NCBI RefSeq assembly: GCF_002355515.1
Contig: NZ_AP014809.1
Span: 2,752,501-2,816,500, forward strand
From: Methylorubrum populi
GTDB taxonomy: Bacteria; Pseudomonadota; Alphaproteobacteria; Rhizobiales; Beijerinckiaceae
DNA: 64,000 nt
Direction of reading: 5' to 3'
Below the pieces are notes generated by a model that was not told the DNA's origin, searched no databases, and saw nothing but the letters and a program-made list of their open reading frames with translations. A program made the translations under genes and the position numbers. Numbering within the stretch: position 1 is the first letter of the stretch; every line of letters starts with the position of its first letter. Positions 43,308 to 50,599 of this stretch are shown here, one piece after another.

Positions 43308-43559
43308 TCAGCCCGCCTTCCGGCCCCGCGGCATCCGAAGCTGCACGTCGAACGACCGCCCGCCGAAGGTGCGCCGGCCGGTGCCGAGCGAAAGCTTTTC
43401 CGGCACGCCGATCTGGGCGCGGAGCTTCCGGACCAGCGCGCGGACCCGCTTGCAGTGCGCGTCCTTCGCCTCGAGGTAATCGGCTTGGTCGGTGAAGCGC
43501 CGACGGCAGAAGGCCTCGGCCTCCTGCTCGATCGCCGTTGCGGTGGCGTGCGCGCTCAT
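43308..43559 (-). CDS. Small basic protein upstream of the integrase, unknown function
   Basis: The 83-residue product has a helical N-terminal half with cysteines (EAFCRRRFTDQADYLEAKDA) and a basic C-terminus (GRSFDVQLRMPRGRKAG). No family is recognised. It lies downstream of a palindrome and a terminator-like hairpin, which suggests conditional expression. Confidence 0.55.
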   Translation of the reverse strand: MSAHATATAIEQEAEAFCRRRFTDQADYLEAKDAHCKRVRALVRKLRAQIGVPEKLSLGTGRRTFGGRSFDVQLRMPRGRKAG

Positions 43560-43655
43560 CGGGGGCCGATCATGACACAAGGGTCCGCCCGCGTCTGCCG
43601 TGGCAACGCTCTGACCGGTGGGCGGTTCGCGATGTGATGGAGGGGAGCGGACAGC

Positions 43656-43686
43656 AAAACGCCCGGCGGCGGTGAGGCCCCGGGCG
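43656..43686 (-). terminator. Terminator-like hairpin downstream of the PadR cargo pair
   Basis: On the minus strand CGCCCGG (43686-43680) pairs with CCGGGCG (43666-43660), followed by TTTT. It lies 46 nt after the stop of the PadR-linked gene and about 30 nt beyond the palindrome at 43715. Confidence 0.55.
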
Positions 43687-43714
43687 CGCGTATCGCGACG
43701 TAGTGATCTCTGAC

Positions 43715-43735
43715 GTTTCACCCGTCGGGTGTCAA
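43715..43735. promoter_or_regulatory. Dispersed palindrome, copy 3 (variant)
   Basis: On the minus strand it reads TTGACACCCGACGGGTGAAAC. The dyad is CACCCG-A-CGGGTG and the TTGACA is a consensus -35; AGAGAT 18 nt on is a weak -10. The site overlaps the stop of the upstream gene. It shares the TTGAC and CCCGACGGG core with the elements at 20663 and 34519. Confidence 0.45.
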
Positions 43736-44235
43736 GAACTCCACCACTTCAGGATCGACGCGCCGACGCTCGACCAAGCGACCCTGGCCACCCAACGCCG
43801 GAGCAAGGGCCACATCGTCGCGAGAACTCCACCCCAATAGAGGCGTTTCGCCCGAGCCGCCGACCCTTCATTCAGGTGCTTGCGGTAGTCCGTGGCAAGG
43901 TCACCAAGGATGCCGTCGCGGTGCTTCCTAGGAGCGAAGCAGGCGCACAAGAACTCCGCGAGGGCGGGCGGGTCGCCTTGCACTACGGAGACGTCCTTGG
44001 AGGTTCGGGGGAGCTTGGTAGTTTCGCTTGGCGGCACGATAGCGCGGCACGAGATCAAACGTGCAGAGCGAAACTTGCGACTAAAGATTTCCTCCCAGTG
44101 AGCGGCGAGTTCCTGCGGGATATTGTCATCGACCTGTGCCAGGCTAGACTTCACACTGGCGAACCTTTTACTACCGTCTGCGAAAGATACTTCGTATCTG
44201 TGTAGAAAAGACTTCTCGATCGGCGGGTTAGTCAT
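43732..44235 (-). CDS. PadR-linked protein with a permease-prefix-like C-terminus
   Basis: The 167-residue protein ends with AEFLCACFAPRKHRDGILGDLATDYRKH followed by a hydrophobic segment (YWGGVLATMWPLLRRWVA). This pattern matches the prefix domain found before some ABC permeases and usually encoded beside PadR regulators; here no permease follows. The N-terminal half (HRYEVSFADGSKRFASVKSS) is soluble. It overlaps the PadR stop by 8 nt. It is probably a membrane-anchored cargo protein; its job is unknown. Confidence 0.55.
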   Translation of the reverse strand: MTNPPIEKSFLHRYEVSFADGSKRFASVKSSLAQVDDNIPQELAAHWEEIFSRKFRSARLISCRAIVPPSETTKLPRTSKDVSVVQGDPPALAEFLCACFAPRKHRDGILGDLATDYRKHLNEGSAARAKRLYWGGVLATMWPLLRRWVARVAWSSVGASILKWWSS

Positions 44236-44590
44236 GACAGCCTCCGAGCACAAATCGACGAGCCAAGGCTCCGAGACCCGTATATCCGCGCAACGCATCC
44301 AGCGCGGACAAAGAACTATCAAGTGTAGCTCGGCCAATGCCGGTCAGCTCGAAGTAAATCTTCCGTCTGCCGCCCCTCTCAGCGGTAGGTTCTCCTTCGC
44401 GAGATTTCAGAAAGCCTCTCTCCTCAAGCCGATCCACGGCAGCGTAGATCGATCCGAGCGACCACTTCTGTTTCGTGCGGCTCTCAAGCTCGTCACGGAT
44501 CGAAATGCCGTATCCATTCGGATGAAGGCGCAGGATCGCCAGCATGATCTGCTGGTCGGTTCCGTTGATGCTTTTGGATGAGCGAGCCAT
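44228..44590 (-). CDS. PadR-family transcriptional regulator
   Basis: The 120-residue protein is a PadR winged helix: INGTDQQIMLAILRLHPNGYGISIRDELE, then KWSLGSIYAAVDRLEERGFLKS and GGRRKIYFELTGIGRATL. PadR proteins bind inverted repeats as dimers and usually repress themselves and a neighbour. A good dyad lies 11 nt upstream of its start. The gene and its partner are less GC-rich than their surroundings and look like a cargo cassette in the leftward operon. Confidence 0.87.
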   Translation of the reverse strand: MARSSKSINGTDQQIMLAILRLHPNGYGISIRDELESRTKQKWSLGSIYAAVDRLEERGFLKSREGEPTAERGGRRKIYFELTGIGRATLDSSLSALDALRGYTGLGALARRFVLGGCHD

Positions 44591-44600
44591 TCCAAGCCCT

Positions 44601-44629
44601 CCATATCTTCTGATTTTGAAGACATATGG
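44601..44629. promoter_or_regulatory. Probable PadR operator
   Basis: CCATATCTTC (44601-44610) and GAAGACATATGG (44618-44629) form an interrupted dyad over an AT-rich 7-nt centre. PadR sites are typically such ATGT/ACAT-type inverted repeats. It lies directly upstream of the padR-like start, fitting autorepression. Confidence 0.65.
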
Positions 44630-44673
44630 AAGGCGAGAGCGCGTGCGCAAGGGCTGGCGGGGTGGCGGCCTGC

Positions 44674-45348
44674 TTAATTCGCCTCCCGCGTAGCCCGGAT
44701 GTGCTGCCCCTCCGCCCCGGTCGCGGTGTGCTGCTCCTCGGTCAGGGACTCCAGCAGCCAGCGGAAGCGCTTCGCCACGTCGGTGGCCGCCCGGTCGCCC
44801 GAGCCCCGGCCGGTGCGCGCGGCATAGGCCGCAAATGTCTGGCCCTCGGCGAGGATGGCGCGGAGGAAGCGGACGCCCACGCCGCCGATCGCCTGCTCCA
44901 GCCGGGCCGTGAACTTGCGGACCCGCTCGGCGTCGTCGATCGCGTAGATGATCGCCAGCTCGTGCGCGATGGTCTGATCCCGCGAGCCGCCGGCATTCCA
45001 GCCGCCGGAGCCGAGACGGGCGCCGGAGCCGCGCTCGAACACCGCCTGGACCATGCGGCCGACCTCGAACTCAGCGCGCTCGATGCGCTTGGCCGCAAGC
45101 TCCTGCGCCAGCACGTCGACGCGGCGGTTGATCGCGACCTCGCGGTATGAGCCCGGCTCGAACGGGTCGGGCACGTTGGCGCGGCCGACGACGATCTCGC
45201 GATCGCTGGCGAGGCGCGGCATGGGGCGCCGCGAGGAGGCCGTGCGGCGGCTCTTCTTGGTCGCGGAGATCGAGATAGACGAAGCGGCGACGGACACGAG
45301 TCTGACCTCGGGTAGAGCGCGACCGTTCTGGGCGCTCGGCAAGATCAT
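44674..45348 (-). CDS. Prophage protein of unknown function
   Basis: The 224-residue product has a basic, low-complexity first 45 residues and a helical body (RRVDVLAQELAAKRIERAEFEVG, VRKFTARLEQAIGG, FRWLLESLTEEQHTA). The real start could be the Met at residue 43. An inverted repeat TCCTCTT (45359-45365) / AAGAGGA (45376-45382) lies just before the start. No family is recognised; it follows a 208-nt gap, so it likely heads its own transcript. Confidence 0.55.
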   Translation of the reverse strand: MILPSAQNGRALPEVRLVSVAASSISISATKKSRRTASSRRPMPRLASDREIVVGRANVPDPFEPGSYREVAINRRVDVLAQELAAKRIERAEFEVGRMVQAVFERGSGARLGSGGWNAGGSRDQTIAHELAIIYAIDDAERVRKFTARLEQAIGGVGVRFLRAILAEGQTFAAYAARTGRGSGDRAATDVAKRFRWLLESLTEEQHTATGAEGQHIRATREAN

Positions 45349-45556
45349 GGGTCGATTGTCCTCTTCCTCACAGTCAAGAGGAATAATTGCGGCGCGTCAC
45401 TGCTTCAGGTCGCATTTTGCCGCCCCGACCGCCGAGCCAATTTGACAGCAGCCCTGGCTCTTCCATGCAGAGGGGGAGCGAGATAGCGGTGCAAGCCCGC
45501 TAGCTCGCACCTGCGATTGCGGCGCACGAAGGCACATGATCACAAACGGCTAGAGA

Positions 45557-46426
45557 TTAAACTTGTCGATCGCAGCGCCGGTAAACTTTGCCACGGTAGG
45601 AGAGACTTTTGCGGTTTACTTTGAAGCGCTCAACTATCTCCTTTTTGGAGGATCCGCAGATCTCTGTTACATCGTAGATTTCTGGGCCAACCTTGCGCCA
45701 TGACACAAGCTTGCAACTCGCCTCATGCGCAAAGACGCTATTGGCGCTAAATGTTACGTAATGACCTTCGCGCTGAAGCCGAGCATCCGCGCAGCCATCC
45801 CACTTCGCATCCGGCACTCCGTAAGTGCCTAAGAATGGGAAAGCCGAGCCGCTGGCCGGACGGGACGATAATGCGTTGACACGCCTATCGTATTCCTCCT
45901 TCAACATCTCCATTCGAGTTTTGAAATTTGGGAAGCAGGCCGCGACCTCTACATGCGATGCCGCTAGCTTTTCTGCGCGCTCCTTATCTCCCGGAGTAAA
46001 TTTGTAATCCGTCCCCTTCAAATCAATATTCAGCTCGGTGACGGCGAATTCTTTTCCAATCAAATTTTCCTGCAATTTTAGCTTGAATATTTGGCCATTG
46101 ATTTTTTCCTGAACACTGTCGCTAAGCATGGCTGGAATGATGCAGGGCTTTCCTTTCGGCTCCGCGGCTGTCGGAATTGTGGTGATACGTGTTCTTATGT
46201 AAGTCTCTGCCTGCTCTGACGTCATGCGTGTTAAGAGTACGTCGCGCACATCCTTAATATCGCCCCTGCATGCCGCAACACCTTGAAGTTCGACGCAGCC
46301 CACTGCGATGTTCGTCAAGCGAGCGAGAGTCGCTTCGTATGTTCGCAATCGGTCTGCAGCGGCTGTTCCCGCGCCTACAGAGGTGAGCAGCAGCGCTGTG
46401 AGCGCCATCGTGGTACGGATCTGCAT
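45557..46426 (-). CDS. Exported protein of unknown function, cargo-like
   Basis: The 289-residue product starts with a Sec signal (MQIRTTMALTALLLTSVGAG, cleavage after TAAA). The mature part is a helical domain with a Cys pair (CVELQGVAAC) and a C-terminal beta domain with several cysteines (WDGCADARLQ, HEASCKLVSW, EICGSS, YRRC) that could form disulphides in the periplasm. Base composition is clearly lower in GC than flanking genes and it stands alone between gaps. These traits fit recent acquisition as a lysogen-expressed gene. No family is recognised. Confidence 0.65.
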   Translation of the reverse strand: MQIRTTMALTALLLTSVGAGTAAADRLRTYEATLARLTNIAVGCVELQGVAACRGDIKDVRDVLLTRMTSEQAETYIRTRITTIPTAAEPKGKPCIIPAMLSDSVQEKINGQIFKLKLQENLIGKEFAVTELNIDLKGTDYKFTPGDKERAEKLAASHVEVAACFPNFKTRMEMLKEEYDRRVNALSSRPASGSAFPFLGTYGVPDAKWDGCADARLQREGHYVTFSANSVFAHEASCKLVSWRKVGPEIYDVTEICGSSKKEIVERFKVNRKSLSYRGKVYRRCDRQV

Positions 46427-46641
46427 GAAAGTCACCCTGAGCAAGTTATCAGATCGTACTCCTGCGCGATTTGAAGCTCGCCTTGCACAATCAGTAAAAT
46501 TGCCAACATCGGGTTCAGGCGGTACTAGTAGTGCGTAAGCGGCCTAATCCATGACGATCGACGTTTGGCTTCCGAGGAAGTCAGCCGCCGCAGCGAGCTG
46601 GGGAGTGGTCGCGTGCCACCCTCCTGCCATACGACAGCTTC

Positions 46642-47031
46642 CTAACTTGTTTGGTTTTTCACTGCGGCTATACGCTCGCAGGCCTTGATGCGGCGCCGGT
46701 CGAAGGTGGCCCGAGACCATCGAGTGCGCCGGCAGAACTCGGCGATCGATCCGCCGACCTCGCCCTGCGTGGCCATCGCCCGCGCCCAAAGAAGCACGAC
46801 CTGTCGATCCTCGCTCTTGTCCCCAAGCACGGTGCCGGAGAAGGCGACGATATCGAAGGTCGCGTCTGGCACGTCGCCGGCCGCCGCCTGGAGCGTGTTG
46901 CCGCGCGGGGCGTAGATCGGCGTCGAGGGCATGGCCCGGAAGGCAGCCTTCAGCCAGCGCTCGACGTCCGCGCGGGTCCACGGGTTGGCAGAGCGCTGGG
47001 GCGGGGCTGGTCCTTCCGGGGGAGCGAGCAT
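46642..47031 (-). CDS. Small prophage protein with an HTH-like C-terminus, unknown function
   Basis: The 129-residue protein has an N-terminal RADVERWLKAAFRAMP helix and a C-terminal stretch (GSIAEFCRRTRWSRATFDRR then KACERIAAV) that resembles a helix-turn-helix. Such proteins occur in phage replication and regulatory regions. It starts 18 nt after the MucR-type gene. Confidence 0.55.
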   Translation of the reverse strand: MLAPPEGPAPPQRSANPWTRADVERWLKAAFRAMPSTPIYAPRGNTLQAAAGDVPDATFDIVAFSGTVLGDKSEDRQVVLLWARAMATQGEVGGSIAEFCRRTRWSRATFDRRRIKACERIAAVKNQTS

Positions 47032-47049
47032 CAGGCTCGGGTGAGCCCC

Positions 47050-47493
47050 TCACTCCGCCGCTTGTTTCCGAGCGCGCCCACCAAGACGGCCGAGACCAAG
47101 GTCCTTTGCAAGCGCCGACCGCCGCTCAGAGTAGCTCGGCGCTGTCATCGGGTAGTCCGAGGGCAGGCCGTAGCGGGCGCGGTAGCTATAGGCGTCGAGC
47201 CCGTGCATGCCGAGATGCCGCTTCAGCGTCTTGTAGGGCTTGCCGTCGATGAAGCTGATCAGCGCGTCGGGCGTGATCGACTTCTTGATCGCCGCGGCTG
47301 TCGGCTTTTCGACCTTTGGTTCAGCAGCAGCGGGCGCGACTGTTCCGCCCAAGCCGGCGAGGGCGGCGTGTACTTCCCCGATCAGCGTCGGCAAGTCCTT
47401 GGCTGGAAGGACGTTGTTGCTGACGTAAGCCATCACAATTTCGGCCGCGAGTTCGGCCTGGGCATAAGTGGCTTCGCTGGTGTCGTTACTCAC
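47050..47493 (-). CDS. MucR/Ros-family regulator lacking the zinc cysteines
   Basis: The 147-residue protein has the N-terminal oligomerisation region (ELAAEIVMAYVSNNVL, LPTLIGEVHAALAGLG) and the DNA-binding region (SFIDGKPYKTLKRHLGMHGL, then YRARYGLPSDYPMTAPSYSE and ALAKDLGLG). In Ros the first two zinc ligands are cysteines; here that place reads SFIDG, as in some rhizobial zinc-free homologues. Host MucR proteins are H-NS-like silencers of surface and motility genes, so a phage copy could silence or rewire them. Start is GTG with GAGGAG upstream. Confidence 0.85.
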   Translation of the reverse strand: MSNDTSEATYAQAELAAEIVMAYVSNNVLPAKDLPTLIGEVHAALAGLGGTVAPAAAEPKVEKPTAAAIKKSITPDALISFIDGKPYKTLKRHLGMHGLDAYSYRARYGLPSDYPMTAPSYSERRSALAKDLGLGRLGGRARKQAAE

Positions 47494-47503
47494 GATGTAC
47501 TCC

Positions 47504-47713
47504 TCATGGTGAAGCGGGCGGAATAGAGCCTGATGGCGCCCGCGTCACGCACGCCCACAGCACGATCCGGCCGCGGCGGAGGCTCTGCTCCCTCCGGCCG
47601 GCCGCCTCGCAGGCCTGCATCGTCGTGAACGACTCGGCCGCCACCGAATGGTCGGCGGCGGGCGAGGCGCCGGACAGGAACAGGATCAGGACGACGGACA
47701 CGGGCGGGCTCAC
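47504..47713 (-). CDS. Small exported or membrane protein, unknown function
   Basis: The 69-residue product has a hydrophobic N-terminus (SPPVSVVLILFLSGASPAA) like a signal peptide and a short cysteine-containing body (TTMQACEAAGRREQSL). The GTG start overlaps the previous stop (GTGA). Its role is unknown. Confidence 0.5.
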   Translation of the reverse strand: MSPPVSVVLILFLSGASPAADHSVAAESFTTMQACEAAGRREQSLRRGRIVLWACVTRAPSGSIPPASP

Positions 47714-47916
47714 GTCGAGGGCGCGGCACGATCGCCCGGCGCGCGGCCGATGCGGTGATCGAACGAGCCGGCGCGGGTCTCGCCCGTCTCGCTCGCGACC
47801 AGACCCGTCCCGCCGCACTCGCGGCAGGTGTCCATGAGCGTCTCGGCGTGCCGGTCCTCGTGGGTGTCCGTGCCGGTGCCCGAGCAGCGCGGGCAGGGGA
47901 GGCGATAGTTCGGCAT
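47710..47916 (-). CDS. DnaJ-type zinc-finger small protein
   Basis: The 68-residue protein has two CxxCxGxG motifs (CPRCSGTGTD and CRECGGTGLV), the pattern of half a DnaJ cysteine-rich domain, which binds one zinc ion. Tiny proteins of this kind are common in phage early regions and their function is not known. It overlaps the following gene. Confidence 0.7.
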   Translation of the reverse strand: MPNYRLPCPRCSGTGTDTHEDRHAETLMDTCRECGGTGLVASETGETRAGSFDHRIGRAPGDRAAPST

Positions 47917-47926
47917 GGGGCGCTCC

Positions 47927-48193
47927 TCAGAACGGAATGTCGTCGCCGGCCTCGGCGCGCGCGAGGCGCGTCCCAGGCGGGCAGGGAGCGGTGCGCAGGC
48001 TGAACCGGTCGAACCTGCGGACGCGGACCGCTTCGGTGGCCTCCAGCACCACAAAGGTCGTGCCGGGGCTGACCTCGGCGAGGCGCTCGGCCTCCCGCAG
48101 CGCGGAGGCTTCCGTCTCGTGCTGGAAGGTCGGCCCGCGCTGGCCCAGCCCGTAGACCATCCAGAACGGCTTCATCTCGGTCAGGTCGCTCAC
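47927..48193 (-). CDS. Small protein with an SSB-like C-terminal tip (GDDIPF)
   Basis: The 88-residue protein has a compact alpha/beta look (FWMVYGLGQRGPTFQHETEA, ALREAERLAEVSPGTTFVVL) and ends RAEAGDDIPF. The last six residues match the acidic tip of bacterial single-stranded DNA-binding protein (DDDIPF) that recruits replication and repair enzymes. There is no OB-fold. The gene starts 40 nt from the candidate origin. A second protein with such a tip lies at 56876-57133. GTG 48193 is the chosen start; ATG 48175 is possible. Confidence 0.6.
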   Translation of the reverse strand: MSDLTEMKPFWMVYGLGQRGPTFQHETEASALREAERLAEVSPGTTFVVLEATEAVRVRRFDRFSLRTAPCPPGTRLARAEAGDDIPF

Positions 48194-48234
48194 GGTGCTC
48201 TCCTCACAGCCAGATCGGCGGGCTCTGGCTCTGC

Positions 48235-48521
48235 GCCCCACCTTGCCCCACCTGCTATTCGAGGTGGGGCGCGTGTAAGTGTTCGATTTCGTTGGCTCTG
48301 CCCCACCTGCCCCACCTGCCCCACCTTTTTTGAGGGTTAGAGTAATTTCGGAGCACAGGCGGGGCGCCGGGATCCGGTGCGTTTCCAGCCCCCAAGGCGC
48401 GCAAGTTCCGATTTTCCTACGCGCGCGTAGAGGTGGGGCAGGTGGGGCAGGTGGGGCAGAGCCTTTGTTATCAATGGGTTAGAGTCGCCCCACCTTCAGA
48501 ACGAGGTGGGGCAGGTGGGGC
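48235..48521. repeat. Candidate replication origin: twelve GGTGGGGC iterons in a large inverted repeat
   Basis: The 8-mer GCCCCACC occurs at 48235, 48245, 48300, 48309, 48318 and 48487; its complement occurs at 48263, 48432, 48441, 48450, 48505 and 48514. Three copies at exact 9-nt spacing form each arm of a perfect 33-nt inverted repeat (48294-48326 and 48431-48463). GGGTTAGAGT is repeated at 48334 and 48476, and CTACGCGCGCGTAG (48417-48430) is a perfect palindrome. AT-rich stretches lie between arms. The primase-helicase gene begins downstream of the block. Confidence 0.75.
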
Positions 48522-48527
48522 GCATCT

Positions 48528-49976
48528 TCATTCGGTCAGGTGCTCGAACTCGGGCTCATCGGACTGATCTTCCCAAGTAATGGCCTGCCCGATCGCCTTC
48601 TCGAATGAAGTTCGACAGTTCTTCAGAGAAGGCAGCACGTAGCACCAGACGCGGCGGTCACCGTCTGGCGTGGTCCAATTCCGCTTTTGTCGCTGGAGTA
48701 ACGGCACGAGCTTGCGCAATCGGCCGCCGAGGATTGTCTCTGCACTCTTGTGCCGGACTCCTCGTCGGTCGGATGCTTCGTGGTAGTCATCCCGCACGAG
48801 GTCGGTCCAGATGTAGCTTGGCCAATCCGTCGACTTCCGCGTCGGGGCGCCCGCCATCAGTCGGTCGAGCCACCAACTGTCGATCGGGTCGAGCGAGTGG
48901 ATCTTCTGGCTCAGCAGCGCGGCCGTGCGCGGCACGTGGCGCAGGTCCACGCTGGCAAGGTCGAAAGCCAGGAGATCGGCGAGGAGCGCCTCACGGCCGC
49001 CGTCGGCGAGCTCGTCGTCCATCTCGGCGAAGTAGGCCGAGTTCTGGGCGCAGCGCCCGTCGACGTCGAGCACGCAAAACCGCCGCTCGTCCTTGCCGGC
49101 CGGCACCACCCAATCCTCGTTCGAGGTCATGACGACCCGCACGAAGTTGCGCAGCCGGATCGGGTCGATGCCCTTCGATTCGACCATCTGCTCGGCGGAG
49201 GTGATCAGGCCCTTGAGCCGTCCCTCCGCCTGCTTGTCGCCGGCCCAGACCGCTTCGTCGGCCTGGAGCAGGAGGCAGGAGGCCATGTGGGCGTTGAAGT
49301 TGCCGGTGAGGTAGCGGGCGCTGTCGACGAGGAAGTAGTGGCTCGGGATCAGCGAGCCGAACACCTCGCCGATCTTCGTCTTGCCCGAGCCCTGCCCGCC
49401 GCGCAGCACCAGGGCGACGCCGAGGCGCTCGCGCGGGCGCTGGAGCATGTGGGCGAAGAACCCGAACACCCACGCGTAGAGAGCCTCGTCCCCGCCGCAG
49501 ATGTTGTTGAGCAGGTGGTCACGGAAGACGGCGTACTTGCCGCCCCTCCGCGGCTCGCAGCCCCAGCCGCGCCACAGGTTGAAGTAGCCGGGCGTGCCGC
49601 CGGCGTTCGCCGGATCCGGGTTGGCGTCGGGATGGAACTCGACCCCGTCGAACTGGCGCCGGTCGCGGGCGCCGAGCCAGCGCTTCGCCCACGGCACCGA
49701 CTTCACGTCCTTGGCAGACGGGTCGTAGATCTCGGTCCAGCGGTTGAGCGACCACTGCCGGAAGGCGTCGAGCGTCAGGAAGCGGATCCGCTGCTCGATC
49801 GGGGCGTCGGGATTCTCGCGGATCACCACCGCCTTCGATCCGACGAGGAGGAACGCGAACTCGGCGTTCATCGCCTCGTGGTCGTAGCCGCCGGGGTCGA
49901 GCTCGACGTCGAGCGGCTTTCCCGATTTCTTGGCCCGCTCGCGCTTGGCCTTCTGGAGGTCGAGGACGGAGGTCAT
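48528..49976 (-). CDS. Primase-helicase type replication protein (DUF5906/D5-like ATPase)
   Basis: The 482-residue protein has a superfamily 3-type ATPase core: Walker A LRGGQGSGKTKIGEV at about residue 190, FLVDSARYLTGNFNAHMASC, Walker B-like LLLQADEAVWAGDK and VRVVMTSNEDWVVP. An N-terminal region (to residue 170) resembles the linker of such replicases, with a C-terminal winged-helix-like segment. It should unwind the phage origin. Its 3' end abuts the iteron block and its start overlaps the upstream gene's stop (ATGA). Confidence 0.82.
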   Translation of the reverse strand: MTSVLDLQKAKRERAKKSGKPLDVELDPGGYDHEAMNAEFAFLLVGSKAVVIRENPDAPIEQRIRFLTLDAFRQWSLNRWTEIYDPSAKDVKSVPWAKRWLGARDRRQFDGVEFHPDANPDPANAGGTPGYFNLWRGWGCEPRRGGKYAVFRDHLLNNICGGDEALYAWVFGFFAHMLQRPRERLGVALVLRGGQGSGKTKIGEVFGSLIPSHYFLVDSARYLTGNFNAHMASCLLLQADEAVWAGDKQAEGRLKGLITSAEQMVESKGIDPIRLRNFVRVVMTSNEDWVVPAGKDERRFCVLDVDGRCAQNSAYFAEMDDELADGGREALLADLLAFDLASVDLRHVPRTAALLSQKIHSLDPIDSWWLDRLMAGAPTRKSTDWPSYIWTDLVRDDYHEASDRRGVRHKSAETILGGRLRKLVPLLQRQKRNWTTPDGDRRVWCYVLPSLKNCRTSFEKAIGQAITWEDQSDEPEFEHLTE

Positions 49977-50599
49977 GCTGCGGCCCTCGTCACCGAATGG
50001 GCCGGCACCACGATCCGCGGCATCCGCACCTTGCTCAACATCGCCTCGAGCGCCTCACCCTGCGCCACGCTGTCGACCTGTAGCGGGCAGCGCGCCTCGC
50101 GCAGCACCGGCCGCGCGAGCGCCTCGTCGACCACCACCACACCCTGCCGCCACGCCGCGAGCCACGCCCGCGGGTCGGACAGGAGCCGCACCGGCTCATC
50201 CTTGGTCGACGATTCGATCAGGTCGGCACCGAGCAGGCCAGCGCGCCCGTCGTGCGTCGCGATCCGCCCCGTGCGCGGATGCCACGCCACCTCGTCGACG
50301 ATGGCGCCGGACTCGATCGCCGGCAGGACGTAGGCCGGTACCGCCTCGTCCGGCTCGCCGCGAAGCTCCGCCTCGAACGCGAAGCGCCCGCGCCGCGAGA
50401 AACACACCCGCTCGCGACGCACGCGGAAGCCGAGCTGCATCGGCGTCGAGAATGGTCGCTGGATCTCGTGCGGGTCGGCGCAGTAGCCCGCGAGCGCGAA
50501 CACGCTGGCGCCGCCCTCCCGGAAGAAGGCGATGTCCCGCTCCCGCAGGGCGTTCGCCGGCAGCGGACCGTCCGCGAAGGGGTTGCGGGCGGTGCTCAT
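49973..50599 (-). CDS. Replication-module protein of unknown function
   Basis: The 208-residue protein reads NALRERDIAFFREGGASVFALAGYCADPHEI then alternating beta and charged segments (DEVAWHPRTGRIATHDGRAG). It overlaps both neighbours by 4 nt (ATGA), between a RecD-like helicase and the primase-helicase. A priming-accessory role is possible, but no catalytic motif is visible. Confidence 0.6.
   Translation of the reverse strand: MSTARNPFADGPLPANALRERDIAFFREGGASVFALAGYCADPHEIQRPFSTPMQLGFRVRRERVCFSRRGRFAFEAELRGEPDEAVPAYVLPAIESGAIVDEVAWHPRTGRIATHDGRAGLLGADLIESSTKDEPVRLLSDPRAWLAAWRQGVVVVDEALARPVLREARCPLQVDSVAQGEALEAMLSKVRMPRIVVPAHSVTRAAA

Noticed and set aside
48235..48521. CRISPR array considered for the regularly spaced repeats
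   Set aside because: The repeat is only 8-9 nt, tandem without unique spacers, and present in both orientations; no cas genes are nearby.
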